Positions 8,025 through 19,535 are shown, numbered from the stretch's first letter. The stretch: 64,000 bases of DNA from CBDCYH01 sp965224105 (GCA_965224105.1 CBDCYH010000002.1:992001-1056000), one strand, 5' to 3'. Notes: generated by a model not told the origin, from the sequence alone. Program-made: numbers and translations.

Positions 8025-9146
8025 ATGTCAGACAACACACGCAAACCGAAACTTCCACCTGGAGCTGGCAAGCGACCGCCAGGTAAGCGCCCTCCCGGGA
8101 AGCGACCACCTGGAATGCCGCCAGGCGGGGGAAAGTCTGCCATAAAGAATGGACTTGGTCGCAAAGATTTTGAGACCGATCAGGACGTGAGGTGGTGCCC
8201 CGGATGTGGAGATTACGCAATCCTCGCTACGGTCCAACGGTTGATGCCTGAGCTCGAGGTCAAGAAAGAGAATATCGTTTTCATCAGTGGGATAGGCTGC
8301 TCGAGCAGATTCCCGTACTACATGAACACGTACGGGATGCATTCCATTCACGGTCGCGCACCTGCGATAGCCACCGGCCTCAAGTCCAGCCGCCCGGAAC
8401 TCGACGTCTGGATTATCACGGGCGATGGCGACTCGTTGTCCATCGGTGGTAATCACTTGATCCATCTGATGCGACGAAACGTGAACGTCCAGCTACTATT
8501 ATTCAACAATCAGATTTACGGATTGACAAAGGGCCAGTACAGCCCGACATCCGAGCTCGGTAAGATTACCAAGAGCACTCCTTACGGATCATTGGATCAC
8601 CCATTTAATCCGTCAGCTGTTGCGCTAGGCTCAGATGCAACGTTTGTGGCGCGGACGATGGATCGGGACCCGAAACACATGAAGCAGATTCTGAAAGCCG
8701 CTCATGATCATCACGGGGCGAGCTTCGTCGAGATATACCAAAATTGCAACATCTTCAACGACGGGGCCTTCTTCAAGTATACCGAAAAAGATTCCAAACC
8801 CACCGAAACGCTATTTGTTGAAGCTGGCAAACCGATGGTATTCGGCAATGGCGAGCGAGGCCTTCGTCTTGACGGTCTGGCACTACGCGAAATTGACTTG
8901 ACCGGCGACCGCTGGTCTAAAGATGACTGTCATGTGCATGATACCAGCGATCGCACGTTGGCGGGAATCCTGTCACGACAATTTTTTTCTGATGATATGC
9001 CTCGGCCGTTTGGCATCTTTTATCAGGAAAAGCGGGCTACGTATGATGCCCAACTCCACCACCAGCTGGACGCAGTGAGAGACGCTCGCGGGAGCGGGAG
9101 TCTGGAGGCTCTACTGCACTTAGGAGACACCTGGGAAATCGACTGA
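8025..9146 (+). CDS. korB: 2-oxoglutarate (2-oxoacid):ferredoxin oxidoreductase, beta subunit with PPG-rich N-terminal leader
   Basis: This is the thiamine-diphosphate-binding subunit of KorAB. Key motifs are WCPGCGDYA at 57-65, the GIGCSSRFPYY and HGRAPAIATG segments, and the ThDP/Mg-binding GDGDSLSIGGNHLIH followed by NNQIYGLTKGQYSPTS. Cys58 and Cys61 in CPGC may hold part of the single [4Fe-4S] cluster of the two-subunit type. The unusual part is residues 7-37, rich in Pro, Gly and Lys, with five PPG motifs (11-13, 18-20, 23-25, 28-30, 32-34) including a repeated KRPPG unit. The ordinary KorB fold starts only at about residue 45. PPG runs normally need elongation factor P for smooth translation. 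Confidence 0.93.
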   Translation: MSDNTRKPKLPPGAGKRPPGKRPPGKRPPGMPPGGGKSAIKNGLGRKDFETDQDVRWCPGCGDYAILATVQRLMPELEVKKENIVFISGIGCSSRFPYYMNTYGMHSIHGRAPAIATGLKSSRPELDVWIITGDGDSLSIGGNHLIHLMRRNVNVQLLLFNNQIYGLTKGQYSPTSELGKITKSTPYGSLDHPFNPSAVALGSDATFVARTMDRDPKHMKQILKAAHDHHGASFVEIYQNCNIFNDGAFFKYTEKDSKPTETLFVEAGKPMVFGNGERGLRLDGLALREIDLTGDRWSKDDCHVHDTSDRTLAGILSRQFFSDDMPRPFGIFYQEKRATYDAQLHHQLDAVRDARGSGSLEALLHLGDTWEID

Positions 9147-9275
9147 TTTTGCTGCTTTTCGGGGATATGGTCGCGGGTTGACCCTGGGGCTATGTCTAAA
9201 GAAGGAAACTGGTTAGTCGATACCCTGCCTGATAGCCCTTTCAGCTGCAACCCCAAAGTCGAATAACCCAGAAAA

Positions 9276-10772
9276 ATGAGATTATTAGCGAAATTCGCGA
9301 TCCCAGCATTGCTAGCTGGAGTCGTTCTTGCCGGATGTGATGCGTTCAGCTCCGGATCAGATGGCGGAACCGTCACCCTTGTGGGTGTTGTTGTCGACCA
9401 ACAGCAAAACCCAATCGAGGGCGCATTCGTCGAAGTCCGTCCCGGAAATGAATCCAGCCTCACCGACGCTGCAGGCGCATACTCGATCCAAGTGGACATC
9501 GACAGCACCACCAACGTCGTCGTAACAGCAACCCAGACTGGATACGCGGAAAATTCAGCAACAGTACTTGCGGTCGCAGACCGTGAGGTTACCGTTCCCG
9601 ACCTGGCACTCATTGCGCTGGGTGGCACCGACACTCCCACGGGCGAATCAGGTCAAGCCTCAAATATTCTCCTTAGAGGACAGAACAGTCCATCGATTGG
9701 GGTGACAGAAAGTGGATCAGAAGAGATCATGCAGCTGGATTTCCAGGCAGTTGATTCCACCGGTAGACCGATTACTCTTGGCCAGTCTATTGATGTATCA
9801 TTTGAATTTGGCGAACATCCCGGTGGAGGCGAGTTCCTGAACCCGACTACCGTGGCAACTAACAACGAAGGTATTGCGCGCGTAAACCTCGCAGCCGGTA
9901 ACCGCGCAGGTGTAGTTCAGGTTATCGCGGTGGCAAATGTAGGTGGAAGGACCATCCGATCGCTACCCGTTGCCGTGTCCATTCATGGCGGCCATCCAGA
10001 TCAGGATCACTTCACGCTCGGACCAGAAGCATACAATTTCCCAGGTTTCCTGCGATTTGGTATGGCGCATGGTGTCGGTATTCTTGTGGGTGACCAATGG
10101 TCGAACCCTGCCCGGCCTGGAACCTCCGTCTACTTCTCCGCCGACTACGGTGTGATCGAAGGATCGACATTGACGGATGAAGACGGCATGGGTGGTGTGA
10201 GCTACTTCTCGGGTAACCCGCTGCCAATCTCGACACGCGGTGTGATCCAGATTACAGCTAAATCGGCTGACAAAGACCAGAATGAGGTAAGCTCGATTGC
10301 GCCGCTGTTGATGACCGGAGCACCGATCATTACGCTTACGCAAACAGCCTCAACTGACAATCCGTTCTTGCGCGCCTTTGATTATACCGTCTACGACTTT
10401 AATCAAAACCCCCTCGCCGAAGGAACGAGTATTGCTGTCGCTGCAGTAGGTAACAAGATCAAGACTTCCGGCAACATCGATACCCGCCTGGGCGACACGG
10501 TGTTCATCGACGCGGATGCTGATGGATGGGACTACGACGACGTCATTCGTGGCCCCGGCATCACCGACTTCAGCTTTGTGATTGTAGAGGACTTCGAAAA
10601 TGATTCTGATGATCCTCCATCACTCGCAAGTGTCACCATTAGTGTGAACGGTCCAAACGGACAGTTGACTGTGAGCTTCGGGGAATCTGGTCAGGTGGTT
10701 CAACTGCCCGACAACGTAGAGATGGAAGTGGTTGGTAGTACAACCATCTTCCGAGCCAAAGGGGATTTCTAA
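9276..10772 (+). CDS. Lipoprotein with carboxypeptidase-regulatory-like and Ig-like domains
   Basis: The 498-residue protein has a lipoprotein signal peptide ending in LAGC (Cys21), so it is membrane anchored. Residues about 36-105 form a carboxypeptidase-regulatory-like beta sandwich (VTLVGVVVDQQQNPIEGAFVEV, ending before a Thr-rich linker). The rest is beta-rich and Ig-like (big-1/invasin style), with LQSIDVSFEF-like strands and an acidic stretch rich in Asp near 410-425. There is no enzyme motif. It is followed by a bidirectional hairpin terminator and then the convergent TonB receptor gene. A surface-exposed binding or adhesive role is a guess; the function is unknown. Confidence 0.75.
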   Translation: MRLLAKFAIPALLAGVVLAGCDAFSSGSDGGTVTLVGVVVDQQQNPIEGAFVEVRPGNESSLTDAAGAYSIQVDIDSTTNVVVTATQTGYAENSATVLAVADREVTVPDLALIALGGTDTPTGESGQASNILLRGQNSPSIGVTESGSEEIMQLDFQAVDSTGRPITLGQSIDVSFEFGEHPGGGEFLNPTTVATNNEGIARVNLAAGNRAGVVQVIAVANVGGRTIRSLPVAVSIHGGHPDQDHFTLGPEAYNFPGFLRFGMAHGVGILVGDQWSNPARPGTSVYFSADYGVIEGSTLTDEDGMGGVSYFSGNPLPISTRGVIQITAKSADKDQNEVSSIAPLLMTGAPIITLTQTASTDNPFLRAFDYTVYDFNQNPLAEGTSIAVAAVGNKIKTSGNIDTRLGDTVFIDADADGWDYDDVIRGPGITDFSFVIVEDFENDSDDPPSLASVTISVNGPNGQLTVSFGESGQVVQLPDNVEMEVVGSTTIFRAKGDF

Positions 10773-10795
10773 AAGAAAAACCTTTTGCAAACAAG

Positions 10796-10832
10796 AAGCC
10801 CTGATTGCCACAAGCAATCAGGGCTTTCTTGG
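10796..10832. terminator. Bidirectional intrinsic terminator
   Basis: A perfect 13-bp stem, aagccctgattgc (10796-10808) and gcaatcagggctt (10814-10826), encloses a 5-base loop. T-rich sequence follows on the plus strand, and T-rich sequence also follows on the minus strand. It lies between the convergent stops of the lipoprotein gene at 9276 and the TonB receptor gene at 10857, so it probably serves both. Confidence 0.85.
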
Positions 10833-10856
10833 TTTTGGCAGACCCAGTCCTCTATC

Positions 10857-13800
10857 CTAGAAGGTATAGCGGAATCCAAGTTGCATTTGCCAGCGAGAGC
10901 TGAACGTGCCCGAATCTTTGGTCCGTGAATCCCACATTGCCTCTTCGGTAGGTGTGGTTGTCGCGTCGAAGTTTAGCTGATACTGCGGAGTGAGATTACC
11001 ATTGTCTTCGTCCACAAATCCGTTGAACTCGATAATCTCCAGGCCACCGTTACTGGAACTCGTGAACCCGTTGAATCGCTGGCCCCAATCCGAGTTGATC
11101 AAATTCCCGATGTTGAAAATGTCGAGCGTGACCTCAACTTTCTGACGTCGGCCAGCAAGGTCCCCGAAGAGTTCCTGCGCGAATCGAAGATCAAATACGT
11201 GCTCAAACGGGCTCCGGCTTCCATTTCTTTCAGCGTAGTCTCCCCGTCTCGAACTCAAATAATCTGAACTATCGATATACGCATCCAGAGCAGCAGCCTG
11301 TTGGGCGGGTGTTTTGCTTCCGTCAGCAATAAACGTAAGATCGTTCACGTCCATCGGAACGTAGAAGAGACTAAAGTCTCGCCCACCAGATGCATTGATC
11401 ATCGAGCCGCTGTTATCGATCGTATACGAATACGGGATTCCGCTTTCGCCCACGTAGAACAACGACACCGTTGTCGCCAGGTTGTTCAGGAACGCTTTCC
11501 GGAACGTCGCATTGGCAATAACACGGGAGCCGATGGAGAAATCAGACCTTGTCTGCTCGAGACTGTTGTTGAGGTAGTTACCCGTCTCCATCGATCGCCA
11601 CAAAGTGTTGATCTGTGAAGACGTGCCATCGTTTACAACATACGAGTCGCCATAGGTGTAGGCGAGGCTGAGGTCGAGGTTGTCCCCGGGGCCGAACACG
11701 TTGCGCATCGCCTTGGTGAGACGCGCGCTAACATCATAAGTGTACCCATCGGATGTGTTACCAACCCGGTGAATTGCGCTGTAGCGAGGGTCGAGCCGCG
11801 ACGCATTGGGATCATAAATCGGACGTTGGTCCGGTCCATCCATATTCGTTATCGCGTCTGGATCCAGATTCACGTTGGTAACCAGTATGCTCTTCAGCGT
11901 TTTGGTGTACTGGCCCTCCAATGTCGCAACGACGTCACCCGGCAGCTCGTAATCAAGGCCGAGACTTGTTCGAAGCACCTGCGGATATTTGAAATCTTCC
12001 TCGAAGATCTCCAGACGCCCACTCGGGATGTCGCTGTTGCCAAAATCTGCCCCGGTTGGAGCATTGGCAGGATCGGCGATGAGAGGGATGGGCGAACCAT
12101 CTGGGAACTCTCCGCTGCTGATGAAGGCAAAACCCGAGTTGGTCCCATTATTCAGGAACATGCTTCCTGGCCACACAAAGGGAACACGACCGGTGAACAC
12201 TCCAATTCCGCCCCGTAGTTGAGCGGCCGAACCCGCATCTTCCGACAGGTCATAGTTAAAGCCTATCCGAGGAGAGATGTACGGAGCTGCTTTGGGAGTT
12301 TTTCCTGGCTGCGCACCATTCAGGTTGTACTCGCCCGAAATAGTTGGGATGGTTGTATCAAAAACATCCGAAGCGAATCGTGGCTCCGTGGTCACCTTGG
12401 GAACATCAAGCCGCACGCCCGCTGTTACGCGGAGCTGTTCATTCACCTGGTACTCGTCCTGCACATACAGACCCAGTTGAAACGCCTTAAACGCGCCCAG
12501 TGCACTGGTGCCATCACCAGCGATATTGTCAACAAGCGAATAACCGCGCTGATACAACGCAGGGGCCACCGGAACCGGGTTGGGTCCGTATTGCGCACAA
12601 CCGGCGGAGGAACCTGATCCAGCTGCGCATGCCGACTGGAGAAAGTCATCCAGGCTATCGTACTCATAGTCCCCAAAGTTTTGCGGGATGAATAGATTGC
12701 CGATGTCGTAGAACTCGTTGTGCGTTCCAATCGTCAGCGTATGCTTGCCTTTGAACCAATTGAAGTTGTTGGTTACGGTTAGAATATCCTGCTCGAGGAT
12801 GTTCGCAGTTGAAAATGGCTCCGATCCAACAATGATTGTCCCAGGACCATCATCAATCTCCACCAGTGGAAACGGAGATCCTGATATTCCGCGATCATCT
12901 TTGACTCTCGTGAATCCGACAACAAGTTTGTTTGCGAAATCATTTCCGATAACGCTGTTCAACTCGAGTGCCGTGGAGTTCGTCTTGTTAGGAAACACCT
13001 CCGAGTTGTTATCGAAATTGATCGTACGACTGGTACTTGAGAATGCGTCAATATTGTCCGCTTTGGAATAGCTGTGACGCGCGCTCACTTTGTGGTTCTC
13101 ATTGATGTTGTAGTCGAGCTTAACCAGGACTTTGTCATCGTCCAGTGTGCTCACCTTGTCGCCGAACCCACCGGGATCGTAACCCAACTCGTCCCGAAGT
13201 ATCTGCTGAATGGATCCCAGGCGGCTTGCAGAATCGCCGGTGTACGATGCAAAAGGTTGTGGGCTCTCCGATCGTAGGATTTCAACATTGGCAAAAAAGA
13301 ACAGTTTGTCTTTTTGGATCGGGCCACCCAGTCGAACTCCAAAGCGATTGTTGGTAAACTCAGCAACCTTTTCGCGGGTGCTTCCAACTGCCAAAGCCGG
13401 TGGCGTCTTGCCAACGAAATTCTCATTCCGATTAAAGTAGTAGGCCGACCCTTCAAACCTGTTCGTCCCGCTTCGCGTGACTGCATTAATCGCTCCACCG
13501 GTAAACCCGCTTTGGGTGACATCGAATGGTGAGAGCGCAATCTGGAATTCCTCGATTGCATCAATCGAAATAGGAGTAGATCCCGTCTGACCGCCGTTGG
13601 TACCCTGAGCGGAAAGTCCAAAAACGTCGTTGTTAACCGCACCGTCGATATAAATCGAATTGTACCGGTTATTCTGACCAGCGATAGAAATTGACGGACC
13701 ATCATCGTCGTCGTTGCCCACAACGGCCTGCGGAGTCAACCGTGTAAAGTCTGCCAGATCTCGGCCAAGCGATGGTGTGTTTGCAAGTGTTTGTTCGTCG

Positions 13801-14222
13801 ATGTTCGTACCAACACCTGTCCTCTCGGCATCAAAAACGCCACCACCAACTACGGTGATTTCGCCAAGCTCAATGCCCTGATCGGTCAAGGTCACATTGT
13901 GCCGGTAGACATCACCGAGACGCAGGTAAACATTGTCCTTTACGTTATCCGAGAATCCTACAAACGAAACGGTGATCCGGTATGGGCCGCCCACCCGCAT
14001 GTTGCGGATGTTGTAGGTCCCGTCAACATTTGCAGCCGCGCCATACGTCGTCCCGGAGGGAGTATGGACAGCTAGCACGTTCGCACCGGGCAGTGCCCCA
14101 CCCTGCGCATCGACAACAGTTCCACGCATAGCCGATGTGGTCACACCCTGCCCGTAAGCCGGAATGGACACAAGCATCGCTAGACAGAACGCTGTCAAAA
14201 TGAATGAAATTTTTCGAAGCAT
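10857..14222 (-). CDS. Large Oar-like TonB-dependent outer membrane receptor
   Basis: This is an outer membrane receptor of about 1121 residues. A Sec signal peptide (to about residue 24, PAYGQG) is followed by a carboxypeptidase-regulatory-like domain (RGTVVDAQGGALPGANVLA), then a TonB plug (QNNRYNSIYIDGAVNNDVFG; GGAINAVTRSGTNRFEGS) and a long beta barrel ending in LGFRYTF with the expected terminal Phe. This layout matches Oar-like receptors, which often move proteins or large substrates. The ATG at 14222 is chosen because AGGAG at 14230-14234 stands 7 bases ahead of it, while the GTG at 14228 is too close. No partner lipoprotein follows directly; the substrate is unknown. Confidence 0.9.
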   Translation of the reverse strand: MLRKISFILTAFCLAMLVSIPAYGQGVTTSAMRGTVVDAQGGALPGANVLAVHTPSGTTYGAAANVDGTYNIRNMRVGGPYRITVSFVGFSDNVKDNVYLRLGDVYRHNVTLTDQGIELGEITVVGGGVFDAERTGVGTNIDEQTLANTPSLGRDLADFTRLTPQAVVGNDDDDGPSISIAGQNNRYNSIYIDGAVNNDVFGLSAQGTNGGQTGSTPISIDAIEEFQIALSPFDVTQSGFTGGAINAVTRSGTNRFEGSAYYFNRNENFVGKTPPALAVGSTREKVAEFTNNRFGVRLGGPIQKDKLFFFANVEILRSESPQPFASYTGDSASRLGSIQQILRDELGYDPGGFGDKVSTLDDDKVLVKLDYNINENHKVSARHSYSKADNIDAFSSTSRTINFDNNSEVFPNKTNSTALELNSVIGNDFANKLVVGFTRVKDDRGISGSPFPLVEIDDGPGTIIVGSEPFSTANILEQDILTVTNNFNWFKGKHTLTIGTHNEFYDIGNLFIPQNFGDYEYDSLDDFLQSACAAGSGSSAGCAQYGPNPVPVAPALYQRGYSLVDNIAGDGTSALGAFKAFQLGLYVQDEYQVNEQLRVTAGVRLDVPKVTTEPRFASDVFDTTIPTISGEYNLNGAQPGKTPKAAPYISPRIGFNYDLSEDAGSAAQLRGGIGVFTGRVPFVWPGSMFLNNGTNSGFAFISSGEFPDGSPIPLIADPANAPTGADFGNSDIPSGRLEIFEEDFKYPQVLRTSLGLDYELPGDVVATLEGQYTKTLKSILVTNVNLDPDAITNMDGPDQRPIYDPNASRLDPRYSAIHRVGNTSDGYTYDVSARLTKAMRNVFGPGDNLDLSLAYTYGDSYVVNDGTSSQINTLWRSMETGNYLNNSLEQTRSDFSIGSRVIANATFRKAFLNNLATTVSLFYVGESGIPYSYTIDNSGSMINASGGRDFSLFYVPMDVNDLTFIADGSKTPAQQAAALDAYIDSSDYLSSRRGDYAERNGSRSPFEHVFDLRFAQELFGDLAGRRQKVEVTLDIFNIGNLINSDWGQRFNGFTSSSNGGLEIIEFNGFVDEDNGNLTPQYQLNFDATTTPTEEAMWDSRTKDSGTFSSRWQMQLGFRYTF

Positions 14223-14229
14223 TTGCACT

Positions 14230-14234
14230 CTCCT
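14230..14234 (-). promoter_or_regulatory. Ribosome binding site of the Oar-like receptor
   Basis: AGGAG on the minus strand sits 7 bases upstream of the ATG at 14222 and only one base from the GTG at 14228, so it decides in favour of the ATG. Confidence 0.7.
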
Positions 14235-14463
14235 AATTCTTTAATTGGGGTGCCCGGATACGAGCGGGAATCCTTCCTACTCCGGCTCGGCTGGCCGCCC
14301 GGGCTATGCGCCCAAAGTACCACTATTGGAATAGTTGTGCGTATTAACTTCTGTTTATTTCACGAAATTAAACGTCGAAACGTGGGCACACAGCTGTGGT
14401 ATTGAGGATTTATAAATTGTATTGAATTGAATGGTGCAATTGCGTGATGGGCTGATCCTCACA

Positions 14464-15645
14464 CTATCCGGCATACCAAATTCGGTACACGCGTCCTGAC
14501 TGATCATCAGACACAAACATCTCCCCGCTAGACGACATCTCGATGTCAACGGGTCGTCCCCAGTTCTCCTCTCCCTGCAGCCAACCCGTTGCGAACGGCT
14601 CGTATCCAACAGATGTGCTACCCTCCAGGGTGACCATCATTACACGGTAGCCAATCTTGTTAGTGCGATTCCAGGATCCGTGCTCGGCAATAAAGAGCCG
14701 ACCCTTGTATTCCGCCGGGAACGCTGTTGAATTATAGAACTCCAGGCCAAGCGGTGCGACGTGCGGTCCGAGTTTCTGTGCCGGCGCCGTGTAATCCGAT
14801 GCCACCTTCCCCGCTCCAAATTCCGGATCGGAAATGTCGCCACCGTGAAAGTACGGGTACCCGAAGTGCATACCCGCTTCTGGTGCGTGGTTAAGCTCAC
14901 ACGGAGGCACATCGTCGCCCATCATGTCCCGCCCGTTGTCTGTAAACCACATTTCATTGGTTTCCGGGTGCCAGGTAAAACCTACAGAATTTCGGACTCC
15001 CCGAGCAAATATCTCCTGTCCCGAACCGTCGGCGTTCATCCTGTGGATACTCGCGTAAGGATCTCCCTCGTCGCAAATATTGCAAGGGGCTCCTACAGGA
15101 ACATAAAGCCTGCCGTCCGGGCCGAACGCAATGAACTTCCAGCCGTGGTGCCGATCCGACGGAAAACTATCAGAAACCAGCACAGGCTCGGGTGGATTCG
15201 AAAGCCTCGATTCGATATCATCGTATCGCCAAATTTTATCAATTTCAGCGACGTAGAGCGCTCCATCTTTCAAAGCAATCCCGTTTGGCGTGTTCAAACC
15301 GGATGCGAGCGTATCTACTGTCTCTGCAAAATTATCCCCATCCAGATCCCTAACGGCATACAGGTGACCATCTCCGCGCCGAGTGCTCACAAACATGGTC
15401 CCCGACTCGGACAATACTATCATCCTGGCGTTGCCTATCTCCTCCGCATACACGTCAATCTTGAAACCCTCCGGAAGTTGGATCAGATTAAGCGTACTAT
15501 CTCTTGGTGCAATAGCAATTGCCTTTGCAACCGGAGTTTCTACTCGACCACAACCGGAAGAGGCAAGGAGGAATAGTAACCCTACAAGAAAGTACCCTGT
15601 TGTTTTGAAAAATCTAATTCTATCTTTTGTAGACACAATCTGCAC
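14464..15645 (-). CDS. PQQ-dependent sugar (sorbosone-type) dehydrogenase lipoprotein
   Basis: The 393-residue protein has a lipoprotein signal ending in ASSGC (Cys32) and then a six-bladed propeller of the soluble glucose/sorbosone dehydrogenase family. Typical stretches are GFKIDVYAEEIGNARMI, NGIALKDGALYVAE, RHHGWKFIAFGPDGRLYV, GVRNSVGFTWHPETNEMWFTDNGRD and FIAEHGSWNR. Four cysteines in the PCNICDEGD and PPCELNHA loops may form disulfides, as expected for a periplasmic protein. Family members oxidise aldoses or related sugars with PQQ, but many lack proven activity, and no PQQ biosynthesis genes are visible here. It is divergent from the S9 peptidase gene, only 12 bases away, and about 240 bases upstream of the receptor gene. 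Confidence 0.85.
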   Translation of the reverse strand: MQIVSTKDRIRFFKTTGYFLVGLLFLLASSGCGRVETPVAKAIAIAPRDSTLNLIQLPEGFKIDVYAEEIGNARMIVLSESGTMFVSTRRGDGHLYAVRDLDGDNFAETVDTLASGLNTPNGIALKDGALYVAEIDKIWRYDDIESRLSNPPEPVLVSDSFPSDRHHGWKFIAFGPDGRLYVPVGAPCNICDEGDPYASIHRMNADGSGQEIFARGVRNSVGFTWHPETNEMWFTDNGRDMMGDDVPPCELNHAPEAGMHFGYPYFHGGDISDPEFGAGKVASDYTAPAQKLGPHVAPLGLEFYNSTAFPAEYKGRLFIAEHGSWNRTNKIGYRVMMVTLEGSTSVGYEPFATGWLQGEENWGRPVDIEMSSSGEMFVSDDQSGRVYRIWYAG

Positions 15646-15657
15646 CGTATTTATCTG

Positions 15658-18015
<2,358 letters not shown>

Positions 18016-18034
18016 TCACGGCAGCAAGACGAAC

Positions 18035-19054
18035 TCAGTCAGATGTCAACACGGTGGAACCAAGACAAGCTGAGCGCCGGGCGGCATCCAGAAGCTTAAC
18101 GACCTGAACGTTGTTCTCCAGGCTCGACAAGGAACCCGAAGGATCTATTTCTCCACGAACCACATCTGCAAGGTAGTCGAACTCATTCCTGGGTTGTCGG
18201 GAATCGACAGGAACAAGCACCCGGCGCATGTCATCGCGATCTGTCTGCAACCGGACATACGATTCTCGATCGATATGGATTACTCCTTTGTCGCAGTAGA
18301 CCGTCATCTCTTTTTTTCTGATTGGCCAATTCCAGGATGCCTGAATAACGACGTGAGCGGAAGGATACTTAACAACCATGGTGGCCTCGTCGTCGACCTC
18401 CGGGTAGACTTCTGGTTGCAGGTTTTGGGTTGTGCACGAAAGCGACGTTGGCCTCTCGCCCAGCAACCATGTTGAAATGTTTAAACCGTAACATCCGAAA
18501 TCAAATAACGCTCCGCCGCCGTTCCGAATGGGATCGTTCAGCCAATCCAGGAAGGAAGGGTCAACGCCAATCTCTTTCGGTCCCATGTGCCCAAACCTGT
18601 AAACAATCTTTCGGATCTTCCCGAAGCCGCCGTCATCAATAAGTCGGCGTGCGTAGTGTATGCTCGGGTACCAGGTGGTTTGGTAGTTCGTGATGACGTT
18701 TATGCCTGCGAGCGGAGCCCCGTCTTCTATCGCAATAGCATCGCTCACTGTCGTTGCCAAGGGTTTCTCCACCATTACATCAACATCCATTATCGTGCAG
18801 AGGTCGACAATAGCGCGATGTTGATTTGTAGGCAAGTAAACGGCGACGGCATCTGGCGTGCACTCCTTGATCATTGTCTCTGCCGTTTCGAACAGTGGGA
18901 CTGGCAGGGAGTACTGCGACATCATCCGGTCGATTAGGCCGGAATTGTTTTCAGCAATTCCAACGATATCGAAGTATGGATCAGCCCGGCCATTGAGCGC
19001 TCCGTACACATGGCCATGCTCAAGACCTACGATTCCGAGTTTCAGTTTTTGCAT
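18035..19054 (-). CDS. Gfo/Idh/MocA family NAD(P)-dependent oxidoreductase
   Basis: Counted from the ATG at 19054, the protein has 339 residues. The Rossmann motif GIVGLEHGH is at 7-15 and the family Glu-Lys-Pro motif, with the catalytic Lys97, is at 96-98. The C-terminal alpha/beta domain contains GGGALFDFGCYGLN, as expected. Members oxidise or isomerise sugars, inositols and related polyols; the substrate cannot be told. An upstream ATG at 19093 is in frame, but the extra residues would be MTSRRKTTPPPPR, encoded largely by a run of 15 C, so the internal start is preferred. It converges on the S9 peptidase gene, leaving 19 bases between stops. Confidence 0.88.
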   Translation of the reverse strand: MQKLKLGIVGLEHGHVYGALNGRADPYFDIVGIAENNSGLIDRMMSQYSLPVPLFETAETMIKECTPDAVAVYLPTNQHRAIVDLCTIMDVDVMVEKPLATTVSDAIAIEDGAPLAGINVITNYQTTWYPSIHYARRLIDDGGFGKIRKIVYRFGHMGPKEIGVDPSFLDWLNDPIRNGGGALFDFGCYGLNISTWLLGERPTSLSCTTQNLQPEVYPEVDDEATMVVKYPSAHVVIQASWNWPIRKKEMTVYCDKGVIHIDRESYVRLQTDRDDMRRVLVPVDSRQPRNEFDYLADVVRGEIDPSGSLSSLENNVQVVKLLDAARRSACLGSTVLTSD

Positions 19055-19056
19055 CC

Positions 19057-19071
19057 GGGGGGGGGGGGGGG
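19057..19071 (-). repeat. Homopolymer of 15 C just upstream of the oxidoreductase start
   Basis: The plus strand reads 15 consecutive G at 19057-19071, which is C15 on the coding strand, ending two bases before the ATG at 19054. A tract of this length is prone to slipped-strand changes. It occupies the place where a ribosome binding site would lie and separates that ATG from an in-frame ATG at 19093. It could also be a sequencing or assembly length error. Confidence 0.9.
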
Positions 19072-19155
19072 TCGTTTTGCGGCGAGACGTCATATCGATA
19101 ATCGTACTCGTCTTTTCGTACTATAGAAGAATACCAGAGCAAACCTGTTGATCGC

Positions 19156-19488
19156 ATGTTCCGCTACATCGATGGTAATAACAATGAATATTCGCTATCA
19201 AGTGATCGGCGGCTGTCATACCGACCGATGACAATTGAGAACAGCAGTTCCGGGGAGTATAGCGGAGGCGAACCAAAGGATGCCACTCTTTCGGTGGACG
19301 ACTTCGCACTGCTCGTAGACATTCTCAACACAATCATCGACGGTGACCACCCAGACATCCCGCGTACGATGGGGACAGGAGTTCTTTCGCGACTCGACCC
19401 GTGGAAGCGTGTGATGCTACCATGGAAGGGCGATGATGCCTACAGGGTTGCGAAACATATGAATGAACTGCTTAATCGGGACGGATAG
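19156..19488 (+). CDS. Conserved-looking small protein of unknown function (110 aa)
   Basis: I do not recognise a named domain. The 110-residue protein begins FRYIDGNNNEYSL and contains YRPMTIENSSSGEYSGGEP, a Gly/Ser-rich turn, followed by a helical segment LSVDDFALLVDILNTII. It has no signal peptide and no membrane segment, and it ends in a predicted helix (YRVAKHMNELLNR). The start ATG at 19156 is preceded by no clear ribosome site. It is divergent from the oxidoreductase gene with the poly-C tract and convergent with trmH, with no co-transcribed neighbour. Codon pattern and balanced composition suggest a real gene. Confidence 0.65.
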   Translation: MFRYIDGNNNEYSLSSDRRLSYRPMTIENSSSGEYSGGEPKDATLSVDDFALLVDILNTIIDGDHPDIPRTMGTGVLSRLDPWKRVMLPWKGDDAYRVAKHMNELLNRDG

Positions 19489-19535
19489 TCAAGTTTGTAG
19501 CCAGTGCTCGGCTTTGAAAGATTGTCACTGCGAAA

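Noticed and set aside
14761..15576. 271-aa plus-strand frame antisense to the sugar dehydrogenase gene
   Set aside because: It is the mirror of a strongly supported gene; the sequence is basic and has no domain-like pattern.
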